Of a stretch of 64,000 bases of DNA, positions 1 through 12,562 are shown piece after piece. The stretch comes from Chondrosia reniformis (Eukaryota > Porifera > Demospongiae > Chondrillida > Chondrillidae), in assembly GCA_947172415.1 (NCBI GenBank), contig OX359195.1, positions 992,001 through 1,056,000 of the forward strand, given 5' to 3'. Under the pieces are notes generated by a model. It had not been told where the DNA came from. It did not search any database and saw only the letters and a program-made list of their open reading frames with translations. The translations under genes were made by a program, and so were the position numbers. Within the stretch, counting starts at the first letter, position 1; each line of letters starts with the position of its first letter.

Positions 1-3000
1 TTAACACACTGAAAATTTATATTTAATGCTTATGCAATAGTTTGAAATGTTGCAGAGAGAGGCTATACATTGGCTACTAATCACTTGAAAGGGACACTTT
101 ACTGAACACAACCATTCTATTGAGATGACTGTATAGAGTACGGTAGACGTCAAAAAAAGTTAACGTTTGGTTTCGTTTCTACGGCGTTTTGTTCCTAAGG
201 AAACGGTGTGAAGACGATACACAATGATCGATCGTCTTCGAAAAACGATCGTCTGTACTTTCTAAAGCATGCGTAACGGTCTTGCGTAGGAACGCATGCA
301 CGTGAGAAACGCTTCGTGTTAATTATAGTACAATTGTCCAAGTATTTCACAAGTAAGCTAAACAAGTATCCACGTGTTTAACAGTAATTTACAACTTACG
401 TAGGAACGCAAGCAATAGACGATTGATCGTTTTTATTCATTTCATAGGCCTATAATAAGGACGATCTAAAACGCTTTGGGACGAATTGAAGACTAAGCCG
501 AAACAAAACGGTACGCCGTTCTGGCTTAGTCTTAACGAACGAAACGTTAACTTTTTTTTGACGTCTACCGTACATGATCCTCATAGTTGATGAAACTTAT
601 TAAGTCCATAGGCAATACATTCTGTATACAAAGGTATAAAACCTACCTTCAAAGTCACATTCTTTCAGTTCAACTTGTTCCAATGAAGGATTCTGGATCA
701 TTCCCTTCAATATACTGGAGGACAGTGTTTGATGTCTACCAGCTCCCATGATGACCTTCCTGAGTGTCCTGCACTGTCCAACTCCACATTCCACAAGATC
801 AGTGAGACCTTCCTGTATACACCACACATAACAGAGATGTGATATACACATGAGAATACACTATACAAAAGTGTCAACTGAAATATCCCCTCACAATTGA
901 GTGGACATAACAATAAAATGTCTTCTACTCAGAACAAGGTTAGCTGACATGATGTAAAAATTGTATGGATGGAATAACTACATGGAAATGAGACAACACT
1001 TCCAGTCTCTACATACCAGTTGATCTGAGAGAACAGTGAATGAGCAGAGCACTCTCTAATAATCAAATGGATTGGACTGGTCACAAGGATTGACCATTTG
1101 AATTAATTTGCACCACACAAGATACCTCTCTCTTCTCAAATGAACACTTTCACTGCTAAACAATACAGTTATTACATAACTTTTGTAAAAGAACATTATT
1201 TGGACCAACTATGGGATAGCCATAAGACTGCTACACATTATCAATTAAGCAGGAGTAACAAAGTGAACTCTCTAAAGATAAGTTAGTTATGTCCATATAC
1301 TTGAGAAGCAATACTAGTCAGTAGCTTCAGCACAGCCTTTCACAGATCTTGTCTACATACACTTGGAACTCATTTCAGATACACACACAAGGGCTATATA
1401 GCTATGAGGAGATATAGTGTTAGGTGTGTATGGGCCAGAGTGGTGAATGGGGAGAGTGGAGTGGAGAAGATAATATTCTAAATTGTCATCATCACACTCA
1501 CAGGTAATGAAGTATTGTACAGTTCAAACTGAAACTCTTCTATTTCACTGCTTTTAAGACAGTCAAGCACTTCACAACATTGTGGCACTCCTTCCATCTT
1601 CCAGAGACAAAGTGTCTTTAGTGAGCTCTTCTTCTTCATACAACTCACAACACATGGTAGTAACTCTACGCAATCAGTATCTACAAAAGTTACAAAATAT
1701 ACTACATACAATCACACACCACCAGGTTATCAGGACTAGACCTCCTATTGACAAGTTAACAAGTTATAACAACTTTACTACAATATTCACCCAGAAATGT
1801 ATAAAACATTTACAAGAGATCAATAGACATAAATATTTTGATAACAATATAATTACCTGAGCATTTAGTAAAGTCAACATTTACTTTCTTCATGTTTAGT
1901 TTGTCTTTGATACCAAACAAGAACACTTTCATCAAATTCACACTACACTTCCAATCCACTGTCACATCTTCCAGACGGGGGTGCCTCCTAACGCACTAGA
2001 GTATAAAGACGTTGATTGATCACTCAACAATAACAATATATACAAGTGCTAAATAGAGAATTACTATACATGAAGACATATCTCAACATTCACACTTAAC
2101 ACTGCACACAAGTGTCATACAGTGAGATCTCATGTGACCAGCAACCAATCACATATAGTGACTACAGCTGATTATAGAGTTGTCCAATAGCTGCATTCAC
2201 TGGTTTGTGTCACATACATGATACACTATATAGCTGGATAGAATACGAACACATTTCAGTGGAATGGAACAAATATAAAGTGACCACTGACCAAATACAA
2301 TATTCACTATTAATAGACTAAATACCTGTCTATAAAGATTAACATTTCTCAACTAAAATATTATCTGTTCTGTATAGAGGTTTTACTGTTCTTTACACTT
2401 GTATGTATTCCACAACTCACATTGACACTGGCATCAATAGCACCACCTTCATATTCACATTTAATCATCTCCATGGTAACCAATTGTGACAGGTTGTCAA
2501 GTAAGTCCTTTAAGTCTTTATGTGTAAAGTTGACCCTCTTCAGACTAAGAGATTTCAACTGATGACAAGTAACTACTGAGCTCATTAGCACACTTGCCTT
2601 CACATTCTCATCATCTTTATAAAGAGCTACATAGTAACAAGAAAGGATATAGTTTGTGGTATCATTTAAAGTTAGCAACTTCACAACTCATGACTTGTGC
2701 AGTGAATGACAACACAAGTTACTCAGACTTGTGCAGTATGTACACACACTAGTGACTGTCACATGTGATTATACTTTCAATGATATTCACACAAAACTAA
2801 CAATACTAACAAGAAGATATTCCATTCCATTGACATATAGTTGACATGACTCACAAAGGAAATGTATCGCAAGGCGTTCAAGTCTCTTTGAATGAAATAA
2901 AACAATGTCAGACATCACTGAAATGTAATGTTCTCTCTCTGAAGGAATAGGCAACTGTAGAGATGTAAAATGTACCATTGTATATAAGTTTCGAATACAT

Positions 3001-6000
3001 TTATAAAACAACACATTTAAAGAAGCCATAAAACTACACTTAGGGTTTGGACTGCAAACATACCCCTTCCCCTGTTTCCCAAAAGGTCAGTTTATTTAGT
3101 GAACTTTGCAACTTTAGAAAGTCTTGTAATAGAACAGATTTTGACAGTCGCTCTATAGAAGGAAAGTAATGAGTGTCATCAGTCGAGTTAAATATTTACA
3201 CTTCAAAGATAATCACAAGCTTTTTTGGAGCAATCAATACACACTGTACTGGATCAAATTTGTAATTTCATGTAACTTCTTGTATATATGGCATGTCAAC
3301 AGTCTAAAAAAGTGTTTATTCTCACATCTCAACTTACAATATCAACTCACCTTCAATTGTGACTTCTTCCAAATATGTCACCTTTCCAGATATTTGCTGA
3401 AAAAAGGAATCAATTGGATTCAAAATTGCAAGTCGTTTGATGTGTCTGCTGATGGTCATCAGGTAAGCTAAACTGTTGAGCTGATGGGAATTAAGAAATT
3501 GAATGTAAGCACTGCAACACTCCATGACCCTTTGACACAGCTCTTCAATTCTGCTCTCTGCTACTGCTGTAGCAATCTCAGGGAAAGGGGTACTTCTAGT
3601 AAACCAGCGATCATTGGTAAATGCAAGAGGCTCAAACAAGAGGTCTTGCACAGCATCATTCTCTAGTCCCCCTATGCCGCAGAAGAAAAGGAATGGCATC
3701 TCGTAGTTGGAGTCTGACAAGACAAAGTCTCCATACTTGTTATACCCAAGAACAAGTCTCTCTTTCCAGAACTTTCCCTGTTCCTCTGCAGATAACTGCT
3801 TGACTGCACAAGCTGCAAGAAATTCTTGAACTGTTCTGTGAAGAAAGTGGTATGATCCAGTGACTTCTCCAAAGGCACTTCGACAAGAGATACAGTTCAT
3901 TAGACCAAAATGATCATCTTCATCTGACAGCTTCAGATTGTGGCAAATGAGATCCTGATCGTGGAAAATGATGACATTTTTCTTCACTCCATCCAAGGCA
4001 AGTTGACTCAGTTTGATCAAACTGGGACAGAGTCGCAGGACATCCTCAAAACTGACAATTTTTATTTTCTCCCCTTTCTTCTCAAAGTATCGCCTCACAG
4101 TGAGGCAGATGATGCTTTTAAATAGATCACTGATTGTATTGAGAGGGGCATCAAGGACATATGCATCATTGACATAACATGTCATCAGCAGGATCAGAGG
4201 GATGGAGCACATGGCTTTGATTCGAGGCATGGTAGAGTTCAGCCTTGCTATTAAAGCATCAGCTACAGAACTAGATGACTCTCCGTAGTACTCTCTTATA
4301 AATTGCTCAATCTCTTTCTTTCCAAATCCACTCACCTCGATGCGTCTTTCTATCTTGTCATGTAGAGGGGCTGATGCTTGTGGTCGGGATGTGATGATGA
4401 AGGAGGACTGGGGGAGGGTCTTGCCATTTAGAATGTCTGCAACCAGAGATTTCTCCTGTAGCTCTTCAGGGAACTCATCGTAGCCATCCATGATGAACAG
4501 TGTGTCCTTTCCCTTGTTGGCTGTGATGTACCAACTCAAAGTGGACACATCTTCTTCATCAAGACTTGCCCCAACATCACTGGTACAGCTGCGAACTAGG
4601 TCCTCTACACTCAGTGTGGTATCGGAAGGGAGACCTCGGAGTACTACTCGAATGACTAGCTTGTATTCACTGGCAAATGTACCCTCAGCAAACTTGTAGC
4701 ACAGCTGTTTGGTCAGAGTGGACTTGCCTATACCAGGCTCTCCTTCCAGCAGGATGCGTTTCCTCGGAGGTCGCACAGGCTTGTACTCCAAGATCTCCTG
4801 TAGGCTGATGGACTTTCCTTTGATGTCATGTGACTGACCAGTAGCTGATGCTAGAACTTTTCTCACTTTCAATTCTGGTGACTCTACAAGTTGGAGTTTG
4901 ACAAAGTCCATTATAGCTAGCTTCAGTAACCAGTGGTTTGATATGACTGGATTTTGGTACACCTCCTCAAGATTGGTTAGAGCATTCTGTACATTAGGAA
5001 GGAGAATATTTCATTAACTAATGTTTAAGTAGAAAGCATCAGTTCTAATTTATAAAAACTACTTGACCATGCAACTGAACATGTAACTTTTGAAATTGAT
5101 AAAAAATGTACATTTAACATGCAAAATATCATTGTGTTGGAATCCTCACTCAACAATTACTAAGAATTAAACCAGGAAAACTTATAGAAGTAAATTCACA
5201 CAGACTAATTAGAAGGCTATTAAAGAAGAGAACAATTTCCTCTAATGAGCTAGCTGCATGATGTAAGTTATGACTTAACTATACAAAATACAACTGGTTG
5301 ATATGTGAATACACTTACTTCACTAAAACCAGGAGTAACATTGTTGTGAGGAGAGGTGGAGATAGAAAGAGAGCTTCCCTGACCTGAAGAAGGACCACGA
5401 CATAAAGGTAACATTACGACCATGGTTCTATGTATAAATTCATTTGATAAACTGTTGAAAGAATTTCTCTCATGTCATGCATATATGCTTGCTCTATGTA
5501 AACACTTGTGGTTTATTACATCTTTAGTTATGTGTATGTACGTACTTTGTTTCCTCAGGTCTTCAGCCACACCTCTACACCTGCTCTCCTCGAGTGCCTT
5601 ACAGAGAACTGAATATGTCACTGCTACAGCTCTACCATGGAGGACTCCATGTCCATTGTACCAGTCCTGCAAGCTATACATGAACCTCTTTGCTGGAGCT
5701 CCAACAGTGTTGAGAGAGTAGGTTTGTTCAGCTTGGCTGAGCACTGCCTCACTGACCCCTAATCGTCTACAGATCCAATCTGAGTGATTAACTGCCTCAG
5801 ATTCTGCCACATACTGGAGGTCTAGGATGGTTGGCTTCACTGGAGTGTCCTCTTCTAAAGGCAGAGAATAACAGTATAAAAATATGTATCATGTATGGTA
5901 CACTTATATATAGAGAACATAAGACTCATATATATCTGTAAAATGGTAATATTAAACTTTTAATGGTGACTCGTGTCCACCTTATAAGCACTTTATATGT

Positions 6001-7233
6001 GATATACTGACTATAGTGACTGTACTTTGTACTGGATTTGTGTGAAATGGTATACGTATATAGCTACTGGTTTTCACAAGTATTCATTTACCATGAATGC
6101 AGTACTTGAACATTTTAATAAGTTTTAAGTTTGACTGACTTGTGATGGTTGCTGTCTGGTCTGCTGTTTGACTGGCTTGTGGTTCTGTCTGGTCTGCAGT
6201 TTGACTGACTTGTGGTTCTGTCTGGTCTGCAGTTTGACTGGCTTGTGGTCCTGTCTGGTCTGCAGTTTGACTGACTTGTGGTTCTGTCTGGTCTGCAGTT
6301 TGACTGACTTGTGGTTCTGTCTGGTCTGCAGTTTGACTGACTTGTGGTTCTGTTTGGGATAACTCTGATGACTCACATTCTCCTAATAAAGTAAAGAACA
6401 TTTTATTCATATCACTTGCACTCTTCTCCTTTTTAGATTCTCAAATAAATATGGCGGTTAGATAGTGGTTTGGCCTATGGAGAACCATCTCAGTATGTAA
6501 GATCTATATAGTGGAACTAGCTCTGTTAATTCTGCATGTTTATCACTATATGTAGAACTATATATGTACGTAGTTCTACGTACTGACACTACAGTGGTTA
6601 AATTGGTAAAACTGACATTCACACTCACATTCACATTGAAAGTTTGGTTCCAAAACTATTACATATACATATGAAGGAATGAACCGGACCAATTTGTATG
6701 CAAACAATAAAGCCATAATATTAAGAGGTTATCATTGTCAGTTGCTATTTCTGCATGGTTTGATCAATTAATATTGCATGATATTTCCACTATAGCAGGT
6801 TGGAGACACAAATGGCTGTCTAGTATATTCTTTATGTTTCCTTAGCTCTCTAGATCCATAGAAAATATGATTACGCTATCTGTATGGTTTGATCAATCAA
6901 ACAGCCACAGTCAACAGAAATGACATTCCTTAACCAATGTGGAAAAGAGATTACAGAGTTACATAATTATACTATAAAGTTTGATTGACCGAGATTGACC
7001 TTCAAAAATAATTAATATTTCCACTATCTATAGCAGGTTGGAGACACAAGTGACTGTCTGTAGCTGGTATATTCTTTATGTTTCCTTAGCTCTCTAGCTA
7101 GATAGGAAAGTAACGGTTTAGTGTACTTAGGTAATCGCTCACTTTCAGCTTGCTCCTCTTCTATAAACGTCACTGGTGAAGGATGTACACAATTCGCAGT
7201 TCGACGACGCACACAATTCAACACATTTCCCAT
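1..7233 (-). CDS. NLR-1: Death-NACHT-LRR immune receptor, 3' end outside window
   Basis: Cytoplasmic pattern-recognition receptor of the NLR family, read right to left. Phase-consistent exons: 7143-7233 (starts MGNVLNC), 6092-6382 (33-bp repeats), 5546-5854 (Death fold, with the sequence DWICRRLGVSEAVLSQAEQT), 5319-5383 (Ser/Thr linker), 3351-4986 (NACHT), 3064-3152, about 2811-2954, then leucine-rich exons near 2430-2630, 1890-1985, 1510-1690 and 640-820. The NACHT exon shows Walker A GEPGIGKST (about 4716-4743), Walker B FIMDGYDEF and a TSRP sensor motif. No frameshift or stop is visible in the main exons, so this copy looks functional up to the window edge. Splice sites agree with those of NLR-2 and NLR-4. 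The outer LRR exon limits are approximate. Family assignment is firm; ligand and partner are unknown. Confidence 0.85.
141..570. mobile_element. MITE-1 (430 bp, TA target site) in an NLR-1 intron
   Basis: The ends are inverted repeats, starting CGGTAGACGTCAAAAAAAGT on the left with its complement on the right, flanked by TA at 139-140 and 571-572. NLR-2 (near 14928) and NLR-4 (near 60489) read straight through as gag-TA-catgatcc, giving the empty site. Insertion is therefore specific to unit 1 and later than the unit duplication. It has no coding capacity. The terminal bases resemble those of MITE-2. Confidence 0.9.
6134..6357 (-). repeat. 33-bp coding VNTR in NLR-1 (about 7 copies)
   Basis: Tandem 33-bp units encode the 11-residue motif SQTADQTEPQV on the minus strand, between the N-terminal exon and the Death domain. 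The unit length keeps the frame, so copy number changes only linker length. NLR-2 has about four copies at 22634-22758. The linker is Gln/Thr-rich and probably disordered. Confidence 0.9.
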
Positions 7234-8619
7234 AACTATATAACACAAAGAAGAGAGAACACGAGTAAAGTAAATAAAGATCAGGTTATCGCTACCACAC
7301 TCTACTGAGTAGCACTCCATTCACAAACATTACTTATATCCAAGCTAGTCTCGGATTAGAACAGTTTGTCAAATATACGACTAGAATTGAGAAACCAATT
7401 TTAACTGTCGAATGGAATAACAGTTAGAAATGGGTCTAGTTTCGCTCTTCCTATCAATCTATCTGGTTTCTACAAAAATGGCTACCTGAATGTACTGATT
7501 GGACTACAATGTACTTGATTCAACCATAGATCTTATAAACTTACTTAAATATATAAGATCTATGCATGATTCAACTAACCTCCAACTCAACCAAAACGAG
7601 GTCTCGTCTTTGTAATCAGAGATTCGTCAACGTTCAGTTCAGGATATAAGAAGATAATGTCTAAGAATGTCAAGTCAGAGACCTCAATCGACGATTATAC
7701 GTACATACAGTCTACAGGCGGAAGGGCGTAGGCCTACTTGCGGAGGGCGTAGTAACGGGGATTCCCCTGGCTGACCTCAAAGCGACTATGGACAAGAGTA
7801 CGTGGAGGTAGGAACAGACGTAAACACCAGCAACTGGAACATTAGTTGAGAGTTTCCTAAAGTTCACAGACGAAGTTGGCGCTAGTGTTTGGTTTCGGAT
7901 CTTCTTCACTGAGAGCGGGATATGCTGGAAGAAGATATGCCTCAACAGTTAGCTGCTCGCATTATTTACATATATATGTCACGTGACTTGGAGCAGCAGT
8001 GGCTGGTCTGAACCAAGTATACATTATGCACGAGTTCTTTTCTCCACAATTATTTCTTTCTTTCTGTAATGTATAATATTACTGTATTTATACGCTCTAT
8101 GTAGACATATTACATACTAGTTGATATGCTTATGTGTATACAAATATACTGTATTAGTCTTTAAGGGTTAAAGGTATTGATGATAAATGTGGAAACGAGC
8201 TGGGTCTTGAGTATCGGCTTGTTCTGATAAGAGAATCACTACTAATTAGTGAATGAAGATTACAACTATTTTGTAGTTAGTATAAGAGGAAAACATGAAG
8301 GAAGCATTACTATGACAATTGTAGCTTACCTTGTCCATGTAAGTGAAAACTATATCCACTTTATTCTTCAAAGAGCCAGTTACTAGGCAACCGTTGACAT
8401 GGAAGCTTCTGAAAGTGTGTCATTAAAATCATTATTTTTCTTATCGCCTAAGACTGTTAAGTATGTGTGTACTGGAGGGAATGACTCTGTATAGAGCAGA
8501 ATTATCTATTCAAGCACCAATGCTCACTGCTACTTCTCTGAAGTGGAGCATTAGTTGCTCTTTGATATTTTTACTTGTTTTTTAAAGCAATGTTTCTCTT
8601 GTATGTATCTCAACTATAG
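7234..8619. promoter_or_regulatory. Divergent intergenic region, NLR-1 / FNBP4-A
   Basis: About 1.4 kb separates the NLR-1 start codon from the first recognised FNBP4 exon, and the two genes point away from each other. The same region recurs at 23449-24907 with high similarity, so it was duplicated as part of the unit. It probably holds both promoters, but no core promoter motif is certain. A possible short FNBP4 first exon lies at 8399-8414: an ATG followed by GAAA|gtgtgt, whose phase fits the exon at 8620. Confidence 0.45.
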
Positions 8620-8843
8620 AATCGGCTGTAGGAGGAAAATGGCAAAAACTTGAAAGCCATCCTGCCAATCCACTTCTAGGAATGATGAGTGGTTACCATA
8701 GCGACGAGGAAGGGGAAGCTGTTCAAGAAGAGGTCAGTAATAGAGTGGGCGTGTCCAACAGTGATCCCTCAAATGATACGAAACAAAAGTTGGTTGGAAA
8801 ATCATTAACCTCAATGGACACACAAATGGAAGACTTTTTGAAG

Positions 8844-10778
8844 GTACTACATTATACTCTAGTGTTGTTTGTACTCGTAGCAATATATACAGTGGAATGT
8901 CATTATAGTGAAGCTAAACGGAGAACAAATTAAGTTCTTTATATTGAATATTCACTATATTGAATGAATTGAGATTCTACTGTATACAAACAATGATTTT
9001 GCATTATTATATTTGCAAATAGTTACAAGTATGTTACTAAATATAATACCATATAGCCGGAAATATTGGTGGGAAGAATATTTGGTGATTTTGGACAGAT
9101 TTAAATATTGGTGGTTTTAATTGGTGGTTACCAACGTTACAATGGATAACGTCACTATGATGCAATAATATTGGTGGATCATAATTTTGCAATTCGTGTG
9201 AAAATCACCAAATCGTTAAAATAAATTCCGCCTATATTTCCGGCTAAATGGTATACGTACGTACATATAGTATATGCAAAGATAGGATATGTTTGCAACA
9301 TATCATGTACCATATTCTATAGTCTAGATCTGGGACATTTATATTAGTAAAGTTATTCTATATTTTATATATTCATCCAGATTCTGACACTTTTAATACT
9401 TTCTCTAGTTGTTTATTGAATTAACTCTAAAATGATAAATATTAAAATTCTGTTAACCAAGCTATCGTAATCACTTTGTAAATTTGTTGTTGACGGATTT
9501 GATTCATGTGACTACCTATTTACTATTTTACAAGTGTCAAATGTGCAAAGATACGAATATAGTATTATAATATACAGGCTTATAAAGAATACCAATTATT
9601 TAGACATGTAGTAAGCAATTAAGAGCTATATAATCCATTACTATAATGTTATTGTTTAATCTGTTTCATAAGGTGTATAATTAATTGGTATATACGTACA
9701 TGATTTATTGAACATGAAAAATCTAATACACCATTTTCCTACATTCTATGCATACTCTGTAAAAAAGCCTATAGGGGAACTAAACATGGAGAGCTTTGGA
9801 TGAAGATACAGGAGTCTTTTCTTTTTTTTCTTCTTTTCTTCTATTCATTCTTCTGCTCCACTGGGTCAGACAGCTGTTTCTGGGAATTCCACCCTTCATC
9901 AGTGACCCTGGGAATCTTTGTCTTTTCTTGATCTTGATCATTTAGCATCAGCAACATATAGATTCAATGGACGTTACGACCCGGTGGTCTTCAATCATCA
10001 GCAATATGATAAAGAGAGGTTACAAAGCTAATTTAAATGAGTACATTACTCGCAGCAAATACTCCCTATCCTTTATATATAATTATAAACATTATTTGTA
10101 CAGTATATAAATATTGTAGAGCCATTTGTATCAATCTTTTCCCTTGAGGAAATGTGTGGTTCATTTCCTAACTGTACAAAGATACATATCTTTGTATAGC
10201 CATGAGCGAATGTGAATCGGAAGGGTACATCAATTATAGTTTAGCAGCATTCACAATGATGGTTTTCTTCTTTGAATTTGTCTTCGCTCCTCAAAAAAAG
10301 AAAATCAATAGTCATTGTAATAATAATAGTAATAGTATTGAACTAGTTTTTATAATATCTTCTGATTCTCTTTGTGATATTCAGAAGAGAAAGCTTGTAA
10401 GGTTTATATCAAGTGAGCTTCCTCAAAATGCAAGATTATTTCAGCACTGTATTAATGTAATATGATATATTCTATGTAGTTGCAATCATTGAATATTTCT
10501 ATTGCTAGTTTGATTATAGGGATTTCCTCATGGCAGAGCAAGTTTGATGTAGTCAGTTAGGAGGTGTGAGTTGCTATGGTAATGAATAATTCAGATTTTT
10601 ATCTTCTAACATATGTACATGCATTTTACTGATCAAAGAATTATCTATGTTTTCTTATTAAATTGTGTATCTAACATTTAAATATTTACATATATTCTAT
10701 ATGCTTTTCAGTGCTTTTGTACTAAACTCTATTCAGTTCCTCTAGTGACACAATATCGCTTCTTCCATTGTAATGTAG
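8844..10778 (+). other. FNBP4-A intron with rearranged deletion junction
   Basis: No gene is seen here. The right part aligns with the large first intron of FNBP4-B up to about 10462, then jumps to sequence equivalent to 31598 in unit 2. About 40 bases at the junction resemble unit 2 near 31785-31815, which is missing from its normal place in unit 1. That suggests a complex repair event rather than a simple deletion. Confidence 0.6.
9047..9253. mobile_element. Short inverted-repeat element (GCCGGAAAT ends), unit 1
   Basis: About 207 bp bounded by 19-bp inverted repeats reading taccatatagccggaaata, with one mismatch between arms. A counterpart lies at 25337-25535 in unit 2, so insertion came before the duplication. 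There is no ORF. It is probably a MITE or foldback element. Confidence 0.65.
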
Positions 10779-10923
10779 TGATTTTGAAAGGTATTACTAC
10801 TATAATGCTGTCACTGATAAGGCTTCATGGGACTTTCCCTCTGATGATGTCACAGAGGGTGGGGCCATAGGACAGGGAAGAGAAGCTAGTGAAGAACAGA
10901 CTCCAATCAAAAGGCAGAAGAAT

Positions 10924-11072
10924 GTACACACCTCCCACTCAAGAGAGACTACACCTCCACCAGGTATATAATGTACACACCTCCCACTCAAGAGAGACCA
11001 CACCTCCACCAGGTATATATATAATGTACACTCCTCCCACTCAAGAGAGACCACACCTCCACCAGGTATATA
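10924..11072 (+). repeat. Triplicated 5' splice-site repeat in FNBP4-A
   Basis: Three tandem copies (periods 49 and 53 bp) contain the last codons of the WW2 exon and its donor, CCTCCACCAG|gtatat, with donors after 10963, 11012 and 11065. Copies B and C have a single donor at the equivalent place. Read-through past the first donor meets TAA within two codons. Confidence 0.85.
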
Positions 11073-11167
11073 AGCTATATCAAGTAAAAATGAACAAATT
11101 AGAGACTTTCAGATCAAAACTGATCTTGGCTCCGATGTCTCATCAGTGGAGTCTGGAGTTCTGGAAC

Positions 11168-11212
11168 TTCACTTAATGGGAACCAGAGTCTTCCTGGTTT
11201 CCATTAAGTGAA
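11168..11212. repeat. Intronic hairpin, 18-bp arms (unit 1)
   Basis: The arms ttcacttaatgggaacca and tggtttccattaagtgaa pair with one mismatch around a 9-base loop, inside the intron before the proline-rich exon. The hairpin is kept in unit 2 at 32183-32227 and partly decayed in unit 3 near 56947. Confidence 0.7.
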
Positions 11213-12363
11213 CTTCTGTTTCACCCATTTTAGCTGCATTGAACTTCTTATATACATTCTGTAGGTGTTGAAGAATTAATTGCTCTGCCTACAGTTGAGG
11301 GGGTGTGGCAAGATCCCCCTCCCCCTCCCCCTCCCTTAGAAGAAGGGGAAATCCCTCCCTCTCCTCCAACTCCCCCGTCTCCTCCTCCAGATGAAGCAGA
11401 GAAAGATGAAAGTGAGAGTGATCCTGAAGAATTTATAGTTAAAGCTGAGCCTCAAATTTATTATGGTCCAGTGGGTCCTCCCGGAAGATTGAGTGATGTA
11501 CTGTAAGTCTGCTCGTGTGAACTGTACAGTACATATCACATAAACTGGTAACATAAAGTGGGATATTTTTGAGGAAAGAACTTTTGGGAATTAATCTTTG
11601 AAAAGGTCCTCAGAATAAATGTGATTCTTATTTCACTATTGCTGAGAGTGAGAGCTAATCATGTGAAACTCAAGATAAATAGTGGAGGAAATTTTTATGA
11701 TTTTGGGGTTAGCTTGCAAATTAGAATAGTATAAAGCTAAACTAAAGATGTCACATAGTCCAATGAACTCCTCCCATATAAGGTGGCTAGAATCTAAGGA
11801 TGCTGGAAAAACAAATAGTGTCAACGTCCCAATGTACATGTCTGAAACATGAACACTCAAATGATCCATGTTCCTCACAATACAAGGGTACTTTTCAAAC
11901 TATGGTCCAGTGTGATCACTTTAGAGGGATCTCTCTACACTGAAATGGACGTGTAACACCTGTAGGTGACCACTGAAGGTGCTGTGGGGTCAAGAGAAGG
12001 CAGTCCCAGTCTGGACAGTGATTCAGAACCAAAGAAGAAGAAATCAAAGAAGGTCTGCTACCGAGTAGTAGTCAATAGTGTTACTTGTAAATGAATGATG
12101 CCCTACGTACTTCCTCTGCAGGTTAAAGTTAGTGTACAGGGAAGGAAAGGAAAGACCATCACATCACTCTTACAGAAGTGGTCTGGACTGCATCAGAACA
12201 ATTAACTTGTTATAATACTTAATAATATTTCACTACATTCTGATCACGAGTCTATCTAGATCTGTTGATTTTATATGAATATGATGAGGAGTGTCTTAGC
12301 TATATGTAATTCTTCTCAATTGAGATATGGCACCTCTATACTGGTTTTAATTGTATAATTATT

Positions 12364-12369
12364 AATAAA
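12364..12369 (+). terminator. Poly(A) signal candidate of FNBP4-A
   Basis: AATAAA about 160 bases after the FNBP4-A stop, conserved in position in copy B (33362-33367). Confidence 0.5.
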
Positions 12370-12562
12370 TGGTATGATTCACATTATCATGGCATTGAGA
12401 GATACACTTAAAACGTTTTCTGTTCTCTGTTATGTCCTCTCATCAAATGACATATACGTATCACTACAACAGAGAGCTCACTTCCATACCATGCATGTAA
12501 CATTCCTCCCTAAAGGAGGTACTATTGATGATGAGAGGACGGCCAAGTTACTGAGCAAGGTG

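Larger units (their letters stand above)
8620..12205 (+). pseudogene. FNBP4: FNBP4-A: internally deleted FNBP4-like copy
   Basis: Retained exons are 8620-8843 (LLGMMSGYHSDEEGE, then MDTQMEDFLK), 10779-10963 (second half of WW domain 2, YYYYNAVTDKASWDFP), 11275-11497 (proline-rich), 11966-12052 (KKKKSKK) and 12122-12205 (KTITSLLQKWSGL, stop). Compared with copy B it lacks the exons for AISTLES, WW1, the acidic segment and the helical segment. They are missing across a junction near 10463-10507. Joining 8843 (phase 0) to 10779 (needs phase 2) breaks the frame. The donor after the proline-rich exon reads gatgtactgtaagt instead of gatgtaagt: a 5-bp insertion that either weakens the donor or shifts the frame. 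Probably a pseudogene, though a shortened transcript is possible. Confidence 0.75.

Noticed and set aside
6168..6362. Plus-strand Cys/Leu-rich ORF
   Set aside because: Antisense reading of the 33-bp NLR coding repeat.
7712..7945. 77-residue minus-strand ORF upstream of NLR-1
   Set aside because: The frame is not kept in unit 2 (about 23950-24200), so it is more likely promoter or 5' untranslated sequence.
10202..10465. 87-residue ORF in the FNBP4-A intron
   Set aside because: The unit-2 counterpart near 26480 has a stop at the fourth codon and indels, so it is not conserved as coding.
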